Of a stretch of 64,000 bases of DNA, positions 54,461-64,000 are shown in pieces. Origin of the DNA: Bacillus safensis FO-36b (GTDB lineage: Bacteria > Bacillota > Bacilli > Bacillales > Bacillaceae); the NCBI RefSeq assembly GCF_000691165.1, contig NZ_ASJD01000002.1:62001-126000 (forward strand), in the 5' to 3' direction. Positions within the stretch are counted from its first letter, which is position 1; every line of letters begins with the position of its first letter. Below the pieces are notes generated by a model. That model was not told where the DNA came from, made no database searches, and worked only from the letters and a program-made list of their open reading frames with translations. The position numbers and the translations under genes were made by a program.

Positions 54461-55609
54461 TTACTTCATTTCAGTGACAGCTGCCGGCGTATCGTCTCCC
54501 CAAATGGAGTCGTACACAACATCTACCAGACTTGCACGTGTCACAATGCCTTTTAAGTGCCCTTCTGCATCCACAACCGGTACATATTTAATGCCGCGTA
54601 TTAAGATTTTCCGGACAGTGTCTCTTAGAAGTGCGCCTTCTTGTACGGTATAGAACTCTGTATTTAAAATATCACCAACAAAAGCTGCTTTTCTGCGGTT
54701 CGCATCGATTGTTTCAATATCGATATAGCCTTTTAGCACATGATGTTCATCTACTACAAGCAAGGAATCGACCCGCTTTTCTCTCATGATGTAGATGGCA
54801 TCTGTTAATGTTTTTTCAACTGTAACGGTGACTGGTGACGTGTTCATCATTTGTTCTACACGTTCCATATTCGGATTTGATTGAAGCAGACGTTCTTTGC
54901 CGATGAATTCTTCTACGAATTCATTGGCTGGGTTTCGCAGAATATCGTCAGGCGTACCTACTTGGACAATCTCTCCATCTTTTAAAATCACAATTCGATC
55001 AGCTAGTTTAATAGCTTCGTCCATGTCATGTGTGACGAATACGATGGTTTTATTTAACGTTTTTTGCAGTTTCTTAAATTCCTCCTGCAATGAATCTCGT
55101 GTGATTGGATCAAGTGCGCCAAACGGTTCATCCATGAGGATCAGAGGGGGTTCCGCTGCTAGTGCGCGAAGAACACCAATACGCTGCTGCTGTCCTCCGC
55201 TGAGTTCATGAGGATAGCGCTCTAAATATTCCGGTCCCATGTCGACAAGCTTCAGCAGTTCACGCGCCCGTTCTTTTCGTTTTTCTTCCGGCCATTTTAA
55301 CAGCTTCGGAACAAGTGAAATGTTTTGTGCGATGGTCATATGGGGGAACAGTCCAATTTGCTGAATCACATAGCCAATTTCTCTTCTTAATTGAACTGGA
55401 TCTTTTTTCATAATGTTTTCTCCCTCGATGAAGATTTTTCCTGAGGAAGGTTCGATGAGTCGGTTGATCATCTTCATGGTTGTTGTCTTACCACAGCCAC
55501 TCGGTCCAATAAAACAAATAAATTCTCCTTTTGCTATTTCTAAATCAATATTTTTGACAGCTTTTTTTCCGCCTTTATACGTCTTAGATACATTCTCTAG
55601 TTTCAGCAA
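54461..55609 (-). CDS. opuCA: Osmoprotectant ABC ATPase OpuCA with CBS domains
   Basis: About 382 aa. ATPase domain: Walker A GPSGCGKTT (~36-44), Q-loop VIQQIGLFPHMT, signature LSGGQQQRIG, Walker B LILMDEPFGALDP, H-loop VTHDMDEA. Two CBS modules follow (~255-370: TPVTVTVEKTLTDAIYIMREKRVDSLLVVDEHH and YTVQEGALLRDTVRKILIRGIKYVPVVD), regulatory elements that in OpuC-type transporters respond to ionic strength or c-di-AMP. TTG 55609 has a GGAGGTG SD. First gene of the operon, divergent from opcR. Confidence 0.93.
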   Translation of the reverse strand: MLKLENVSKTYKGGKKAVKNIDLEIAKGEFICFIGPSGCGKTTTMKMINRLIEPSSGKIFIEGENIMKKDPVQLRREIGYVIQQIGLFPHMTIAQNISLVPKLLKWPEEKRKERARELLKLVDMGPEYLERYPHELSGGQQQRIGVLRALAAEPPLILMDEPFGALDPITRDSLQEEFKKLQKTLNKTIVFVTHDMDEAIKLADRIVILKDGEIVQVGTPDDILRNPANEFVEEFIGKERLLQSNPNMERVEQMMNTSPVTVTVEKTLTDAIYIMREKRVDSLLVVDEHHVLKGYIDIETIDANRRKAAFVGDILNTEFYTVQEGALLRDTVRKILIRGIKYVPVVDAEGHLKGIVTRASLVDVVYDSIWGDDTPAAVTEMK

Positions 55610-55664
55610 ATGAGACACCTCCAATTAGTCGGATCAATATTTTCAGAAAATTTACACCTTATTT

Positions 55665-55697
55665 ATTATAGTGCAAACTTTATAAAATAAAAAGTTT
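55665..55697 (-). promoter_or_regulatory. opuC promoter -10 with candidate OpcR operator
   Basis: Minus-strand -10 TATAAT (55670-55665). Directly upstream, across the -35 area, is an inverted repeat AAACTTT-N9-AAAGTTT (55675-55697) with perfect 7-bp arms, a suitable site for the divergent GbsR-family repressor. The -35 itself is weak. Confidence 0.55.
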
Positions 55698-55839
55698 ACG
55701 ATGTGTTTGTATTGCATAACATTTATTTAAAATTTTCAGTTAACGGCCCGATAGATAGAGATCTCTCCTTTTTCCTCCAAATTACGAGCAAATACTCAAT
55801 ATTTATTGTTTTCATCAACAAACAGGTATATGATATATT

Positions 55840-56415
55840 GTGTTACAAATTGTCAGTCGTGAAGGGATGAATCGGGGAGTGGACAAGCTAGCGTTAGGCG
55901 CCATTCAAAAAGCACAGGATCATTATATTGAAAAAGCTGCCGAGAACATGAATGCCTTTGGTCTTTCTTCTACAGTGGGTAGAGTGCTTGGTATCATTCA
56001 CATGAACCGTAAACCAATGACGCTTGGGGAGCTATCAGAGGCGACAGGCATGAGCAAAACGAGAATGAGTCAAGTCGTTCGAGAAATGCTTGATTTGAAT
56101 ATTGCGGAAAAGGTTTATGAAAAAGGAATACGTAAAGATCTATATGACGTTGAGCAAGATCAATATCAAACGTTTATTTCCTTGTTTGCAGCCAATTGGT
56201 CCCGAGTTGTCAGCAAAAACCGCAAGGCACATAAGAAAACGTGCAAGGAATTGCTGGAGCTGCTTGAACAGGACGACCTGCCAGAAGAGACAGAGGATAA
56301 AATCAATCTGCTTCTTTCAGAAATCAAGGAAAGTCTTGATTACTATGATTGGATTAGCCGCTTAATTGAATTCTTTGAAAGTGAAGAAGTGTTTAAGCAT
56401 GTGCCGAAACCTTAA
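55840..56415 (+). CDS. opcR: GbsR-family repressor OpcR
   Basis: Up to 191 aa. MarR-like winged helix of the GbsR family: GLSSTVGRVLGIIHMNRKPMTLGELSEATGMSKTRMSQVVREMLDLNIAEKVYEKGIRKDLY, then a long C-terminal helical part (KINLLLSEIKESLDYYDWISRLIEFFES). The divergent position beside opuC matches B. subtilis OpcR (YvaV), a repressor of opuC. The start is uncertain: GTG 55840 lacks an SD, and the in-frame ATG 55867 and GTG 55879 are alternatives. Confidence 0.87.
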   Translation: MLQIVSREGMNRGVDKLALGAIQKAQDHYIEKAAENMNAFGLSSTVGRVLGIIHMNRKPMTLGELSEATGMSKTRMSQVVREMLDLNIAEKVYEKGIRKDLYDVEQDQYQTFISLFAANWSRVVSKNRKAHKKTCKELLELLEQDDLPEETEDKINLLLSEIKESLDYYDWISRLIEFFESEEVFKHVPKP

Positions 56416-56460
56416 AAAAAGCTGTTTTATTTTACATCATTGTAGAAAAAACAGCTTTTT
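56415..56460. terminator. Bidirectional terminator between opcR and yvbG
   Basis: AAAAAAGCTGTTTT ... AAAACAGCTTTTTT: 14-bp arms between convergent genes. Confidence 0.88.
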
Positions 56461-56469
56461 TATATACAC

Positions 56470-57102
56470 TTATTGCATAAACATTGGAAACATCCCTTTT
56501 AAGCCTGCGCCGATCATCTCAACTGCCACTACAGCAAGAATTAATCCCATTAACCGCGTCACGACATTCATCTCTGTTTTCCCCATTTTCCGCATAATGA
56601 AACTTGAATAATGAAAGGCATAAAAGGTCATTGCCAGAACGATGACAATGCCAATTACAATGGCAAACATGTGAAGCATCACTTGACTTCCCGGGGTTAA
56701 GCTCATCACTGTAGCGATTGTACCAGGACCAGCGATGATCGGGATCGCCAGCGGCGTAACGGAGACATCCGCTTTCTCTTTGCTTTCTGCCTTTTCTTCA
56801 GAATGTGGATTTTGGACATGTGACTCCTTTGCATTCAGTAAATTGTAAGCGATACCAAAAATAAAAATACCTCCAGCGATGCGGAGTGCATGAATATCGA
56901 TCCCAAACAATTTGAAAATAAGCCTTCCTGCCAATAGAAAGGCAATCAGAATGATGAAAGAGACCACAATGGCTTTTTTGGCTGTCTGGGAGCGTTCTTT
57001 CTCTGTATATCCCTCTGTTAAGGTGATAAAAAGAGGCACGTTTCCAATGGGATTTGATACAGCAAATAATGAGACCACGACATGAATCATAAAGGAAATC
57101 AA
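56470..57102 (-). CDS. yvbG: MarC-family membrane protein YvbG
   Basis: About 210 aa with six TM helices. MarC/UPF0056 motifs: FAVSNPIGNVPLFITLTEG near the N-terminus, LRIAGGIFIFGIAYNLL and LAIPIIAGPGTIATVMSL. A TTG start at 57102 lies six bases after AAAGGAGGG; the longer reading to 57234 runs through this SD. Function in Bacillus is unknown, and family members are not proven transporters. Confidence 0.88.
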   Translation of the reverse strand: MISFMIHVVVSLFAVSNPIGNVPLFITLTEGYTEKERSQTAKKAIVVSFIILIAFLLAGRLIFKLFGIDIHALRIAGGIFIFGIAYNLLNAKESHVQNPHSEEKAESKEKADVSVTPLAIPIIAGPGTIATVMSLTPGSQVMLHMFAIVIGIVIVLAMTFYAFHYSSFIMRKMGKTEMNVVTRLMGLILAVVAVEMIGAGLKGMFPMFMQ

Positions 57103-57221
57103 CAGACACCCTCCTTTTTTCATAGTGTCTGCCAATCTGATGTGAATATTCCCTTGTGATGTTAAAACCTGTATATATTTAACCGATGTTAATAGAGGTT
57201 TTATTGAAAGGGGAATTACAC

Positions 57222-57686
57222 ATGAAGAAAACAATCACTATCGTCCTTCTATCTGTTGCGGTTTTAGGCGCAGCCGGCTGGATGGTTTGGCAGCAGCAGA
57301 CCATCCAAGCAGCTGAGGAAAAACATCAGCAAGAAAGCAAAACGAACACTGAGCAGCTTTCGCAGTTAAAATCAGATCAAGCGGATATGAAGCATGAAAA
57401 CGAAGATCAAAAAAAGAAACTGTCGACCATGTCGAAAAAGCTCAAAAACGAAAAGAAAGCCTATCAAAAAGAAGTCAAGCAGCGAAAAGCGCTTGAGGCA
57501 AAAATTGACCAGCTTCAAAAAGAGCTGACAGCAGCGAAAGCCACTGCTCAAGCGAATAAGCAGAGAGCACAGGCTGCAAGGAAACCAACTGTCAAAAAAG
57601 ACCCAAATGTCACCCACAATCCGCCCTCACAATGGGTACAGGATCAATATGATTGGGGTGTGAAACAAGGGTATATTAAAGAATAG
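57222..57686 (+). CDS. Secreted or membrane-anchored coiled-coil protein, unknown
   Basis: 154 aa. An N-terminal hydrophobic segment (KKTITIVLLSVAVLGAAGWMVW, ~2-23) acts as signal anchor. Residues ~30-130 are a continuous Gln/Lys/Glu-rich coiled coil (QLKSDQADMKHENEDQKKKL and onward), followed by a short tail with NPPSQWVQDQYDWGVKQGYIKE. Not recognised. ATG 57222 follows AAAGGGG. It sits divergent from yvbG and 14 bp before yvbK, probably co-transcribed with it. Confidence 0.8.
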   Translation: MKKTITIVLLSVAVLGAAGWMVWQQQTIQAAEEKHQQESKTNTEQLSQLKSDQADMKHENEDQKKKLSTMSKKLKNEKKAYQKEVKQRKALEAKIDQLQKELTAAKATAQANKQRAQAARKPTVKKDPNVTHNPPSQWVQDQYDWGVKQGYIKE

Positions 57687-57700
57687 AAAGGATGAAAAAC

Positions 57701-58165
57701 ATGATACACATTCAGCCATTGTCAGGTGATCAATCTGTTCCTATGGATCTTTTACTCTTAGCTGATCCTTCCAAGGAAAAGGTTCTTACTTATGTGCAAT
57801 CCGGCTCTTGTTATGCCGCGTATCATGATCAGGACGTGATTGGCGTCTATGTGCTTTTATCTCTGTCTCAGCAGACAGTCGAAATCATTAATGTCGCCGT
57901 GAAGGAATCATGGCAAGGAAAAGGAATTGGGAAGCAACTGATCCGCCATGCCATTGCTGAAGCGAAAGCCGCAGGTTTTCACACGGTTGAAATCGGCACA
58001 GGCAACTCGAGCATTCAGCAGCTCGCACTTTATCAGAAATGCGGCTTCCGCATGACATCTATTGACCACGATTTCTTTCTTAAGCATTATGATGAACCGA
58101 TTTTTGAAAATGGCATTCAGTGTATGGATATGGTACGGCTGTCACTCACTTTGCAAGCAGACTGA
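57701..58165 (+). CDS. yvbK: GNAT N-acetyltransferase YvbK
   Basis: About 154 aa. Acetyl-CoA-binding motif VKESWQGKGIGKQLIRHAI (~70-88), GFHTVEIGTGNSSIQQLALYQKCGFRM and a C-terminal FENGIQCMDMVRL, closely matching B. subtilis YvbK. ATG 57701 lies nine bases after AAAGG; the first ATG at 57692 is within the SD. Substrate unknown. In B. subtilis it is next to eno; here the accessory peptide cluster separates them. Confidence 0.88.
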   Translation: MIHIQPLSGDQSVPMDLLLLADPSKEKVLTYVQSGSCYAAYHDQDVIGVYVLLSLSQQTVEIINVAVKESWQGKGIGKQLIRHAIAEAKAAGFHTVEIGTGNSSIQQLALYQKCGFRMTSIDHDFFLKHYDEPIFENGIQCMDMVRLSLTLQAD

Positions 58166-58187
58166 TGTTTTGTTCCGTCTGCTTTTT

Positions 58188-58469
58188 TTATGTTCTGCGC
58201 TTTTTTACCAAATGCTTCACATATTGAATGAAGAAATAAAGGACGGCGCCAGCTAAAAAACAGACCACACATCCAAAGAGCGTCGCCTCTGAGCTGAATT
58301 GATACTCTTCAATTTTCATGATATAAAATGGCATGCCAAACAATGTTGGGCTTGATTCAACATGATTGACCTCTAGCAGCAATAAAAAAACAGGGGTCAT
58401 AAACACAGCAAATACATACAGCATCGCAAGTGTTATACCGCTGGAAAACGAATGAAATACTTTGATCAT
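58188..58469 (-). CDS. Small membrane protein, last gene of the peptide/ABC cluster
   Basis: 93 aa with two TM helices (~14-33 and ~60-82), an extracytoplasmic loop of ~25 residues and a basic tail (VKHLVKKRRT). SD GAAGGAGAG; the ATG overlaps the stop of the M50 gene by four bases. Small two-TM proteins at the end of peptide clusters often confer self-protection, but that role is inferred from position only. No family recognised. Confidence 0.7.
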   Translation of the reverse strand: MIKVFHSFSSGITLAMLYVFAVFMTPVFLLLLEVNHVESSPTLFGMPFYIMKIEEYQFSSEATLFGCVVCFLAGAVLYFFIQYVKHLVKKRRT

Positions 58470-58834
58470 CTCTTTCTCTCCTTCATCTCTTTTAAACTGG
58501 CTGTGATATTTTTCCCGTCTGGACAAGCTGGATGCAGCATCACCGTATTTAGTAAAGAAAAAAACAGCAGCTGATGACTGACCGGATGCTTCCATATCAT
58601 AAAAAGAACAATCGAACAAAGCACCGGAAAGAGCGGCCCTGCAAGTGCCACCATCATATTGAAGCTCGGCCGGCCAAACGTTTCATGGACGACCGCCACA
58701 TGCTTCCGATCAATCGTTATCACAAAATCAAAGAGCGGCCTTTTTTCGAATTTGTTACACACCATGACCATCAGTATATGACCGAGTTCATGTATCACCA
58801 CAACCGCTAGGAAACTGCACACAAGCTCTATCAT
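58466..58834 (-). CDS. Mini M50 (site-2-type) metalloprotease-like membrane protein
   Basis: 122 aa with zinc motif HELGH (residues ~15-19) inside the first TM helix (IELVCSFLAVVVIHELGHILMVMV). A further helix pair (FNMMVALAGPLFPVLCSIVLFMIW) and a motif HPACPDGKNI take the place of the family's NPxxDG, with the Asp as third ligand. It is about half the usual M50 length. The ATG overlaps the permease stop (ATGA), so the two are coupled. Likely peptide processing or immunity in the cluster. Confidence 0.75.
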   Translation of the reverse strand: MIELVCSFLAVVVIHELGHILMVMVCNKFEKRPLFDFVITIDRKHVAVVHETFGRPSFNMMVALAGPLFPVLCSIVLFMIWKHPVSHQLLFFSLLNTVMLHPACPDGKNITASLKEMKERKR

Positions 58835-60228
58835 CGCAAGACAGGCCTCTTTAACATGACAGCATATATACAGATAAAGAATGCAAGTGAACCTAGCAGA
58901 TAGGCGGTGGCGAGAAGATACACATCTGATGAAAGCCACTTCAATAAAAGCATATCGATGAAGCTGAATACAGCAATCATCATCACGATGACAAACAGTT
59001 TATTGAACTCACTGATCTTCACGATAAACCCTGTACAGGCCGCCATGGCAGTGATCAACAAAATGGACAAACTTGCGAGGCCATGCCCTTCACTTTCAAT
59101 GCCTATCACCATAGATGCAAGCCAAATAAACACAAAATATGTCAACAAATTAATAGCGTAATAAAATAAAATTCTCGACAATAAATAAGCACTCTTTGAT
59201 GTATTTAACATAAAAATAGCCCTTTGATTCATATGATATTCTCTGCCAATCATCAGCGGAAGCATGATCAATATTTCCTTTAATGCATACTGCAAAATAA
59301 AGGCATACAGCCAGCCGGTTTCTACCGGTGTAAAAACAAATGGCAGCCCCGCCGTCAAACAAACGAGAAATAAAAACAAAATGCCCTGTTCTTTAAAAAC
59401 AGCTGACCGGCTGAAATAGACCAATTCCTGCCGCAGGTGCGTCAGAAAGGAAGATTGCGTTCTGATTTTCTTGTAAGAAAACGACTTTACCTCTGTTTTC
59501 AGCTGCAAAAACATCCGATGGACATAAGAAGCCGCTAACCCCTTCAGCCATAGCCAGCCAGCGCTTAGAAGGATCACCAGAAATATGAGATAGACTGATG
59601 GCCATACACGGATCATCTCCATTGCTTTTTTCAAAAGGAGAAACACCAATAGATTCAGCACCGCAAAGCCTAGCGTTTGCAGCAGCAAATGCTCTTTTGT
59701 TTTAGATACGAAATGGCTCACAGCAATCCGCATCACCATCCAAGAAGCAAGTGCAAGCAGCGCCAGTACACAGCAAGTCATGCATACAGCCGTTATCCAA
59801 TACAAAGATGGCGTAACACCGCTGATCAAAAGGCCTAAGACAATCGGTAAAAAAAGCAGTCCTACCATGAGAAAACAAAAGAGCATCGGAAAGAAATACA
59901 CACAAAGGACAAATGGCACACTTTGTATCGCACTATTCAAAAAGTAGAATTGATATTCCTGTCGCTTTAATTTATTGCGGGATAACAAAATAGCTGCGCC
60001 TAAAAGTAGAAGCGTCATTTTCATCAATTGGAGGTATAGAGCAGCCGGCTCACTTTCTCCTGCCTGCATGAAAAAGCGCAGGCTGATAACGACGTATATC
60101 GCGTACATGAGCAAGAAAAAAGCCGCGGCTGCGAGAAGCTGTATAGGATACTTTTTTGCGAGCTGCTTTCCTTTCGTTGTCAGCATTCCCCATTCTATTT
60201 TATGAAGAACGTGTCGTGTCCAGATCAT
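58831..60228 (-). CDS. ABC transporter membrane subunit of the peptide cluster
   Basis: 465 aa with about ten to twelve TM helices arranged in two blocks either side of a soluble, basic stretch (VHRMFLQLKTEVKSFSYKKIRTQSSFLTHLRQELVYFSRSAVFKE, ~230-275). No catalytic motif; the general look is of an ABC-2-type exporter like AlbD or YydJ. ATG 60228 has GGAGAGG seven bases upstream and overlaps the ATPase gene by 29 bp. Substrate presumed to be the 89-aa peptide product. Confidence 0.78.
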   Translation of the reverse strand: MIWTRHVLHKIEWGMLTTKGKQLAKKYPIQLLAAAAFFLLMYAIYVVISLRFFMQAGESEPAALYLQLMKMTLLLLGAAILLSRNKLKRQEYQFYFLNSAIQSVPFVLCVYFFPMLFCFLMVGLLFLPIVLGLLISGVTPSLYWITAVCMTCCVLALLALASWMVMRIAVSHFVSKTKEHLLLQTLGFAVLNLLVFLLLKKAMEMIRVWPSVYLIFLVILLSAGWLWLKGLAASYVHRMFLQLKTEVKSFSYKKIRTQSSFLTHLRQELVYFSRSAVFKEQGILFLFLVCLTAGLPFVFTPVETGWLYAFILQYALKEILIMLPLMIGREYHMNQRAIFMLNTSKSAYLLSRILFYYAINLLTYFVFIWLASMVIGIESEGHGLASLSILLITAMAACTGFIVKISEFNKLFVIVMMIAVFSFIDMLLLKWLSSDVYLLATAYLLGSLAFFICIYAVMLKRPVLR

Positions 60229-60970
60229 TGAGTAACCTCTCCACCTGCATATAGTAATCTCGATTCACTTCTTTATAAATCTCTTCAAGTGCCTGATGAG
60301 GAAATGTCTGATTCGTTTCTTGGCGGGACATATCCAGTTTGACGTCCCCATTTCTTAAGATCATGAGATGGTCATAAAGCGTATCACCAAAGCTCAAATG
60401 ATGGGTTGAAATGAGAATGCCAGCGCCTTGATTTCTCAGCTTCATGAGCACCTTTTTTAAGATGATCATCATATCTGGATCAAGTCCGTTCGTTGGCTCG
60501 TCGAACACATAATAATCACATGGCCTGAGGAGCTGGGAAATGATCTGCGTTTTCTTTTGATTGCCATGAGACAGCTGAGCGATAGGCTGATCCATATATG
60601 AACCCAGCTCAAACAGTTCGATGAACGTCTCCTCCCGTGTGACATCTTGCTCATTTGGCAGCTGAAGTAATTGAAAGTATTCCCTCGGTGATAAATAATC
60701 GAACAACGAATGCTCGTCAGGAATATAGGAAACATGTTTTTTCAACAAGGAGATATGTTCTGAGGATTGAAGGTTCAGCTGTTTACCGTGTAAAGTGACG
60801 CATCCTATAAATGGTGTCAGCCCAAACATGGATTGGATCATCGTCGTCTTTCCCGCACCATTATGCCCCAAAAGCAGCAGCATCTGCCCTTTCTCGACAT
60901 TCATTTGAATATTACGGAGAGAGAAGGTGCGGCTATATGTTTTTTCTTTTAATCGTAATGTCAGCATCAT
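60200..60970 (-). CDS. ABC transporter ATPase of the peptide cluster
   Basis: 256 aa. Walker A GHNGAGKTT (~35-43), Q-loop YIPDEHSLFDYLSP, signature LSHGNQKK (a variant of LSGGQ with His and Asn), Walker B YYVFDEPTNGLDP, H-loop STHHLSFGD. Closest in style to ATPases of ABC-2 exporters such as AlbC, YydI or CcmA. It follows the 89-aa peptide gene by 55 bp. A two-component exporter with the next gene is expected. Confidence 0.85.
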   Translation of the reverse strand: MMLTLRLKEKTYSRTFSLRNIQMNVEKGQMLLLLGHNGAGKTTMIQSMFGLTPFIGCVTLHGKQLNLQSSEHISLLKKHVSYIPDEHSLFDYLSPREYFQLLQLPNEQDVTREETFIELFELGSYMDQPIAQLSHGNQKKTQIISQLLRPCDYYVFDEPTNGLDPDMMIILKKVLMKLRNQGAGILISTHHLSFGDTLYDHLMILRNGDVKLDMSRQETNQTFPHQALEEIYKEVNRDYYMQVERLLNDLDTTRSS

Positions 60971-61025
60971 ATCCCTCCGTTTGTTTCAAATAGAACAGAT
61001 GACCTTGCATCTGTTCTCATCCCTG

Positions 61026-61295
61026 TTAAAAACCGCACTGGATTTTAACGTACATGCCTAATAATTTGAACTCTCCTAAAAATTTCGAGCCCCGTCCAAA
61101 GGTCTTGCATGCCCAAATCAATGCTCCAAGTGAAATAATGCCTAATATAGCGGCAAGGACATAAATCCAAAATGCGTTTTTCTGTACATTCTTAGAAGTT
61201 AAAATTCGTTGCTTCCTTTCATCATATGCCGCCAATAGGTGAAGGACATACATATACACACCTACTGGAAAACGAAGGCTAAAAGGATTCAGCAT
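61026..61295 (-). CDS. 89-aa hydrophobic two-cysteine peptide, candidate secreted-peptide precursor
   Basis: The N-terminal part (1-40) is MLNPFSLRFPVGVYMYVLHL... followed by the charged stretch AAYDERKQRILTSKNVQKN. Residues 41-62 form a TM-like helix (FWIYVLAAILGIISLGALIW), then a basic/hydrophobic tail with Cys63 and Cys87 and the ending VKIQCGF. The SD is AGGGGGTGATGAG; a second SD-like AAGGAGGTGG lies 30 nt further upstream. First in a tight minus-strand series with ATPase, permease, M50 protease and small membrane protein. No named bacteriocin family recognised; it could instead be a transporter accessory subunit. Confidence 0.65.
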   Translation of the reverse strand: MLNPFSLRFPVGVYMYVLHLLAAYDERKQRILTSKNVQKNAFWIYVLAAILGIISLGALIWACKTFGRGSKFLGEFKLLGMYVKIQCGF

Positions 61296-61505
61296 CTCAT
61301 CACCCCCTAATATATGTAAAATGATACCACCTCCTTACAAAAAGCATAAGTTCATTTCAGATCATATTTTTAGTCGATTTTTCATGATTTAGTGCTTATA
61401 AATGGAGAGGATTTTGGCTTCTTCTCTAACTGAAGGAGGATTTTTTACAGAAATAGGATAAGCCAAATGAATTAGCCACCGGATTTTCGCTCAACACAAA
61501 AAAAA

Positions 61506-61543
61506 CGCTGCGTCCCGCTCTCATGAAAGAGCGGAACGCAGCG
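61506..61543 (-). terminator. Terminator of eno
   Basis: CGCTGCGTCCCGCTCT ... AGAGCGGAACGCAGCG with one mismatch and a run of T on the minus strand. The 61296-61500 stretch beyond it is the leader region of the peptide gene. Confidence 0.95.
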
Positions 61544-61554
61544 CATAGCTGACA

Positions 61555-64000
<2,446 letters not shown>

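Overview
The window reads as chromosome of a Bacillus of the B. pumilus / safensis / altitudinis type. This rests on gene order and protein content, since no rRNA is present. From about 7 kb to the right end the order follows the B. subtilis yvr-fhu-yvg-bdb-cad-cop-ssrA-smpB-rnr-secG-opuC-yvb-eno-pgm segment: yvrG/yvrHb, fhuCGB/fhuD, yvsH, sspJ, yvsG, yvgJ, modAB, yvgN, nhaK, yvgT, bdbCD, cadA, copA-copZ-csoR, ssrA, smpB, rnr, yvaK, secG, XRE genes, catR, opuC, yvbG, yvbK, eno, gpmI. Inserted blocks distinguish it from B. subtilis: hexuronate genes at the left end, an Mn/Zn-type ABC transporter, a GlnKL-like two-component system with an aspartate/glutamate operon, yybP with a diguanylate cyclase, and a peptide/ABC/M50 cluster beside eno. 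No IS element, prophage structural gene, tRNA or CRISPR array was seen.

Layout. 1-6.9 kb: uxaC-exuR-uxaB-uxaA-GH28 operon (minus strand) for galacturonate use, with a sigma-A promoter and a LacI-type operator. 7-9.5 kb: YvrG/YvrHb sensor pair. 9.6-13.7 kb: Fur-controlled ferric hydroxamate uptake. 13.7-20.9 kb: lysine permease behind an L-box riboswitch, spore protein SspJ, a MarR regulator, envelope proteins YvsG and YvgJ, and molybdate ModAB. 20.9-27 kb: YvgN, a ROK sugar kinase, NhaK, YvgT and BdbCD. 27-32.2 kb: CadA and an ABC metal importer, divergent, with CzrA-like and MntR-like operators. 32.2-38.7 kb: TetR/membrane-protein pair, GlnKL-like system, aspartase and a glutamate/aspartate symporter. 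38.7-42.2 kb: copper efflux. 42.2-45.1 kb: yybP behind a yybP-ykoY (Mn2+) riboswitch, and a diguanylate cyclase. 45.2-49.9 kb: tmRNA, SmpB, RNase R, YvaK, SecG. 50-52.1 kb: small regulators. 52.1-56.4 kb: opuC osmoprotectant ABC transporter and OpcR. 56.5-61.3 kb: yvb genes and the accessory peptide/ABC/M50 cluster. 61.5-64 kb: eno and truncated gpmI.

Most notable observations: (1) three copies of a ~115-177 bp intergenic element (13.8, 15.9 and 38.8 kb), each bracketed by two copies of a different, locus-specific terminator-like hairpin, as if the element enters terminators and duplicates them; (2) a five-gene minus-strand cluster (58.2-61.3 kb) with an 89-aa two-cysteine hydrophobic peptide, ABC ATPase, permease, mini-M50 protease and small membrane protein, but no radical-SAM enzyme; (3) three phased TTTTGT boxes at N4 spacing upstream of the aspartate/glutamate operon, matching the GlnL site as recalled from B. 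subtilis, beside the GlnKL-like genes; (4) a 44-aa membrane protein overlapping the copA stop codon; (5) a palindromic motif shared by the tandem XRE paralogues and the AbrB-like gene.

All gene names rest on remembered similarity to Bacillus proteins and on visible motifs; no database search was run. Where an upstream in-frame start lacked a good ribosome binding site, the start was moved to the codon with correct Shine-Dalgarno (SD) spacing.
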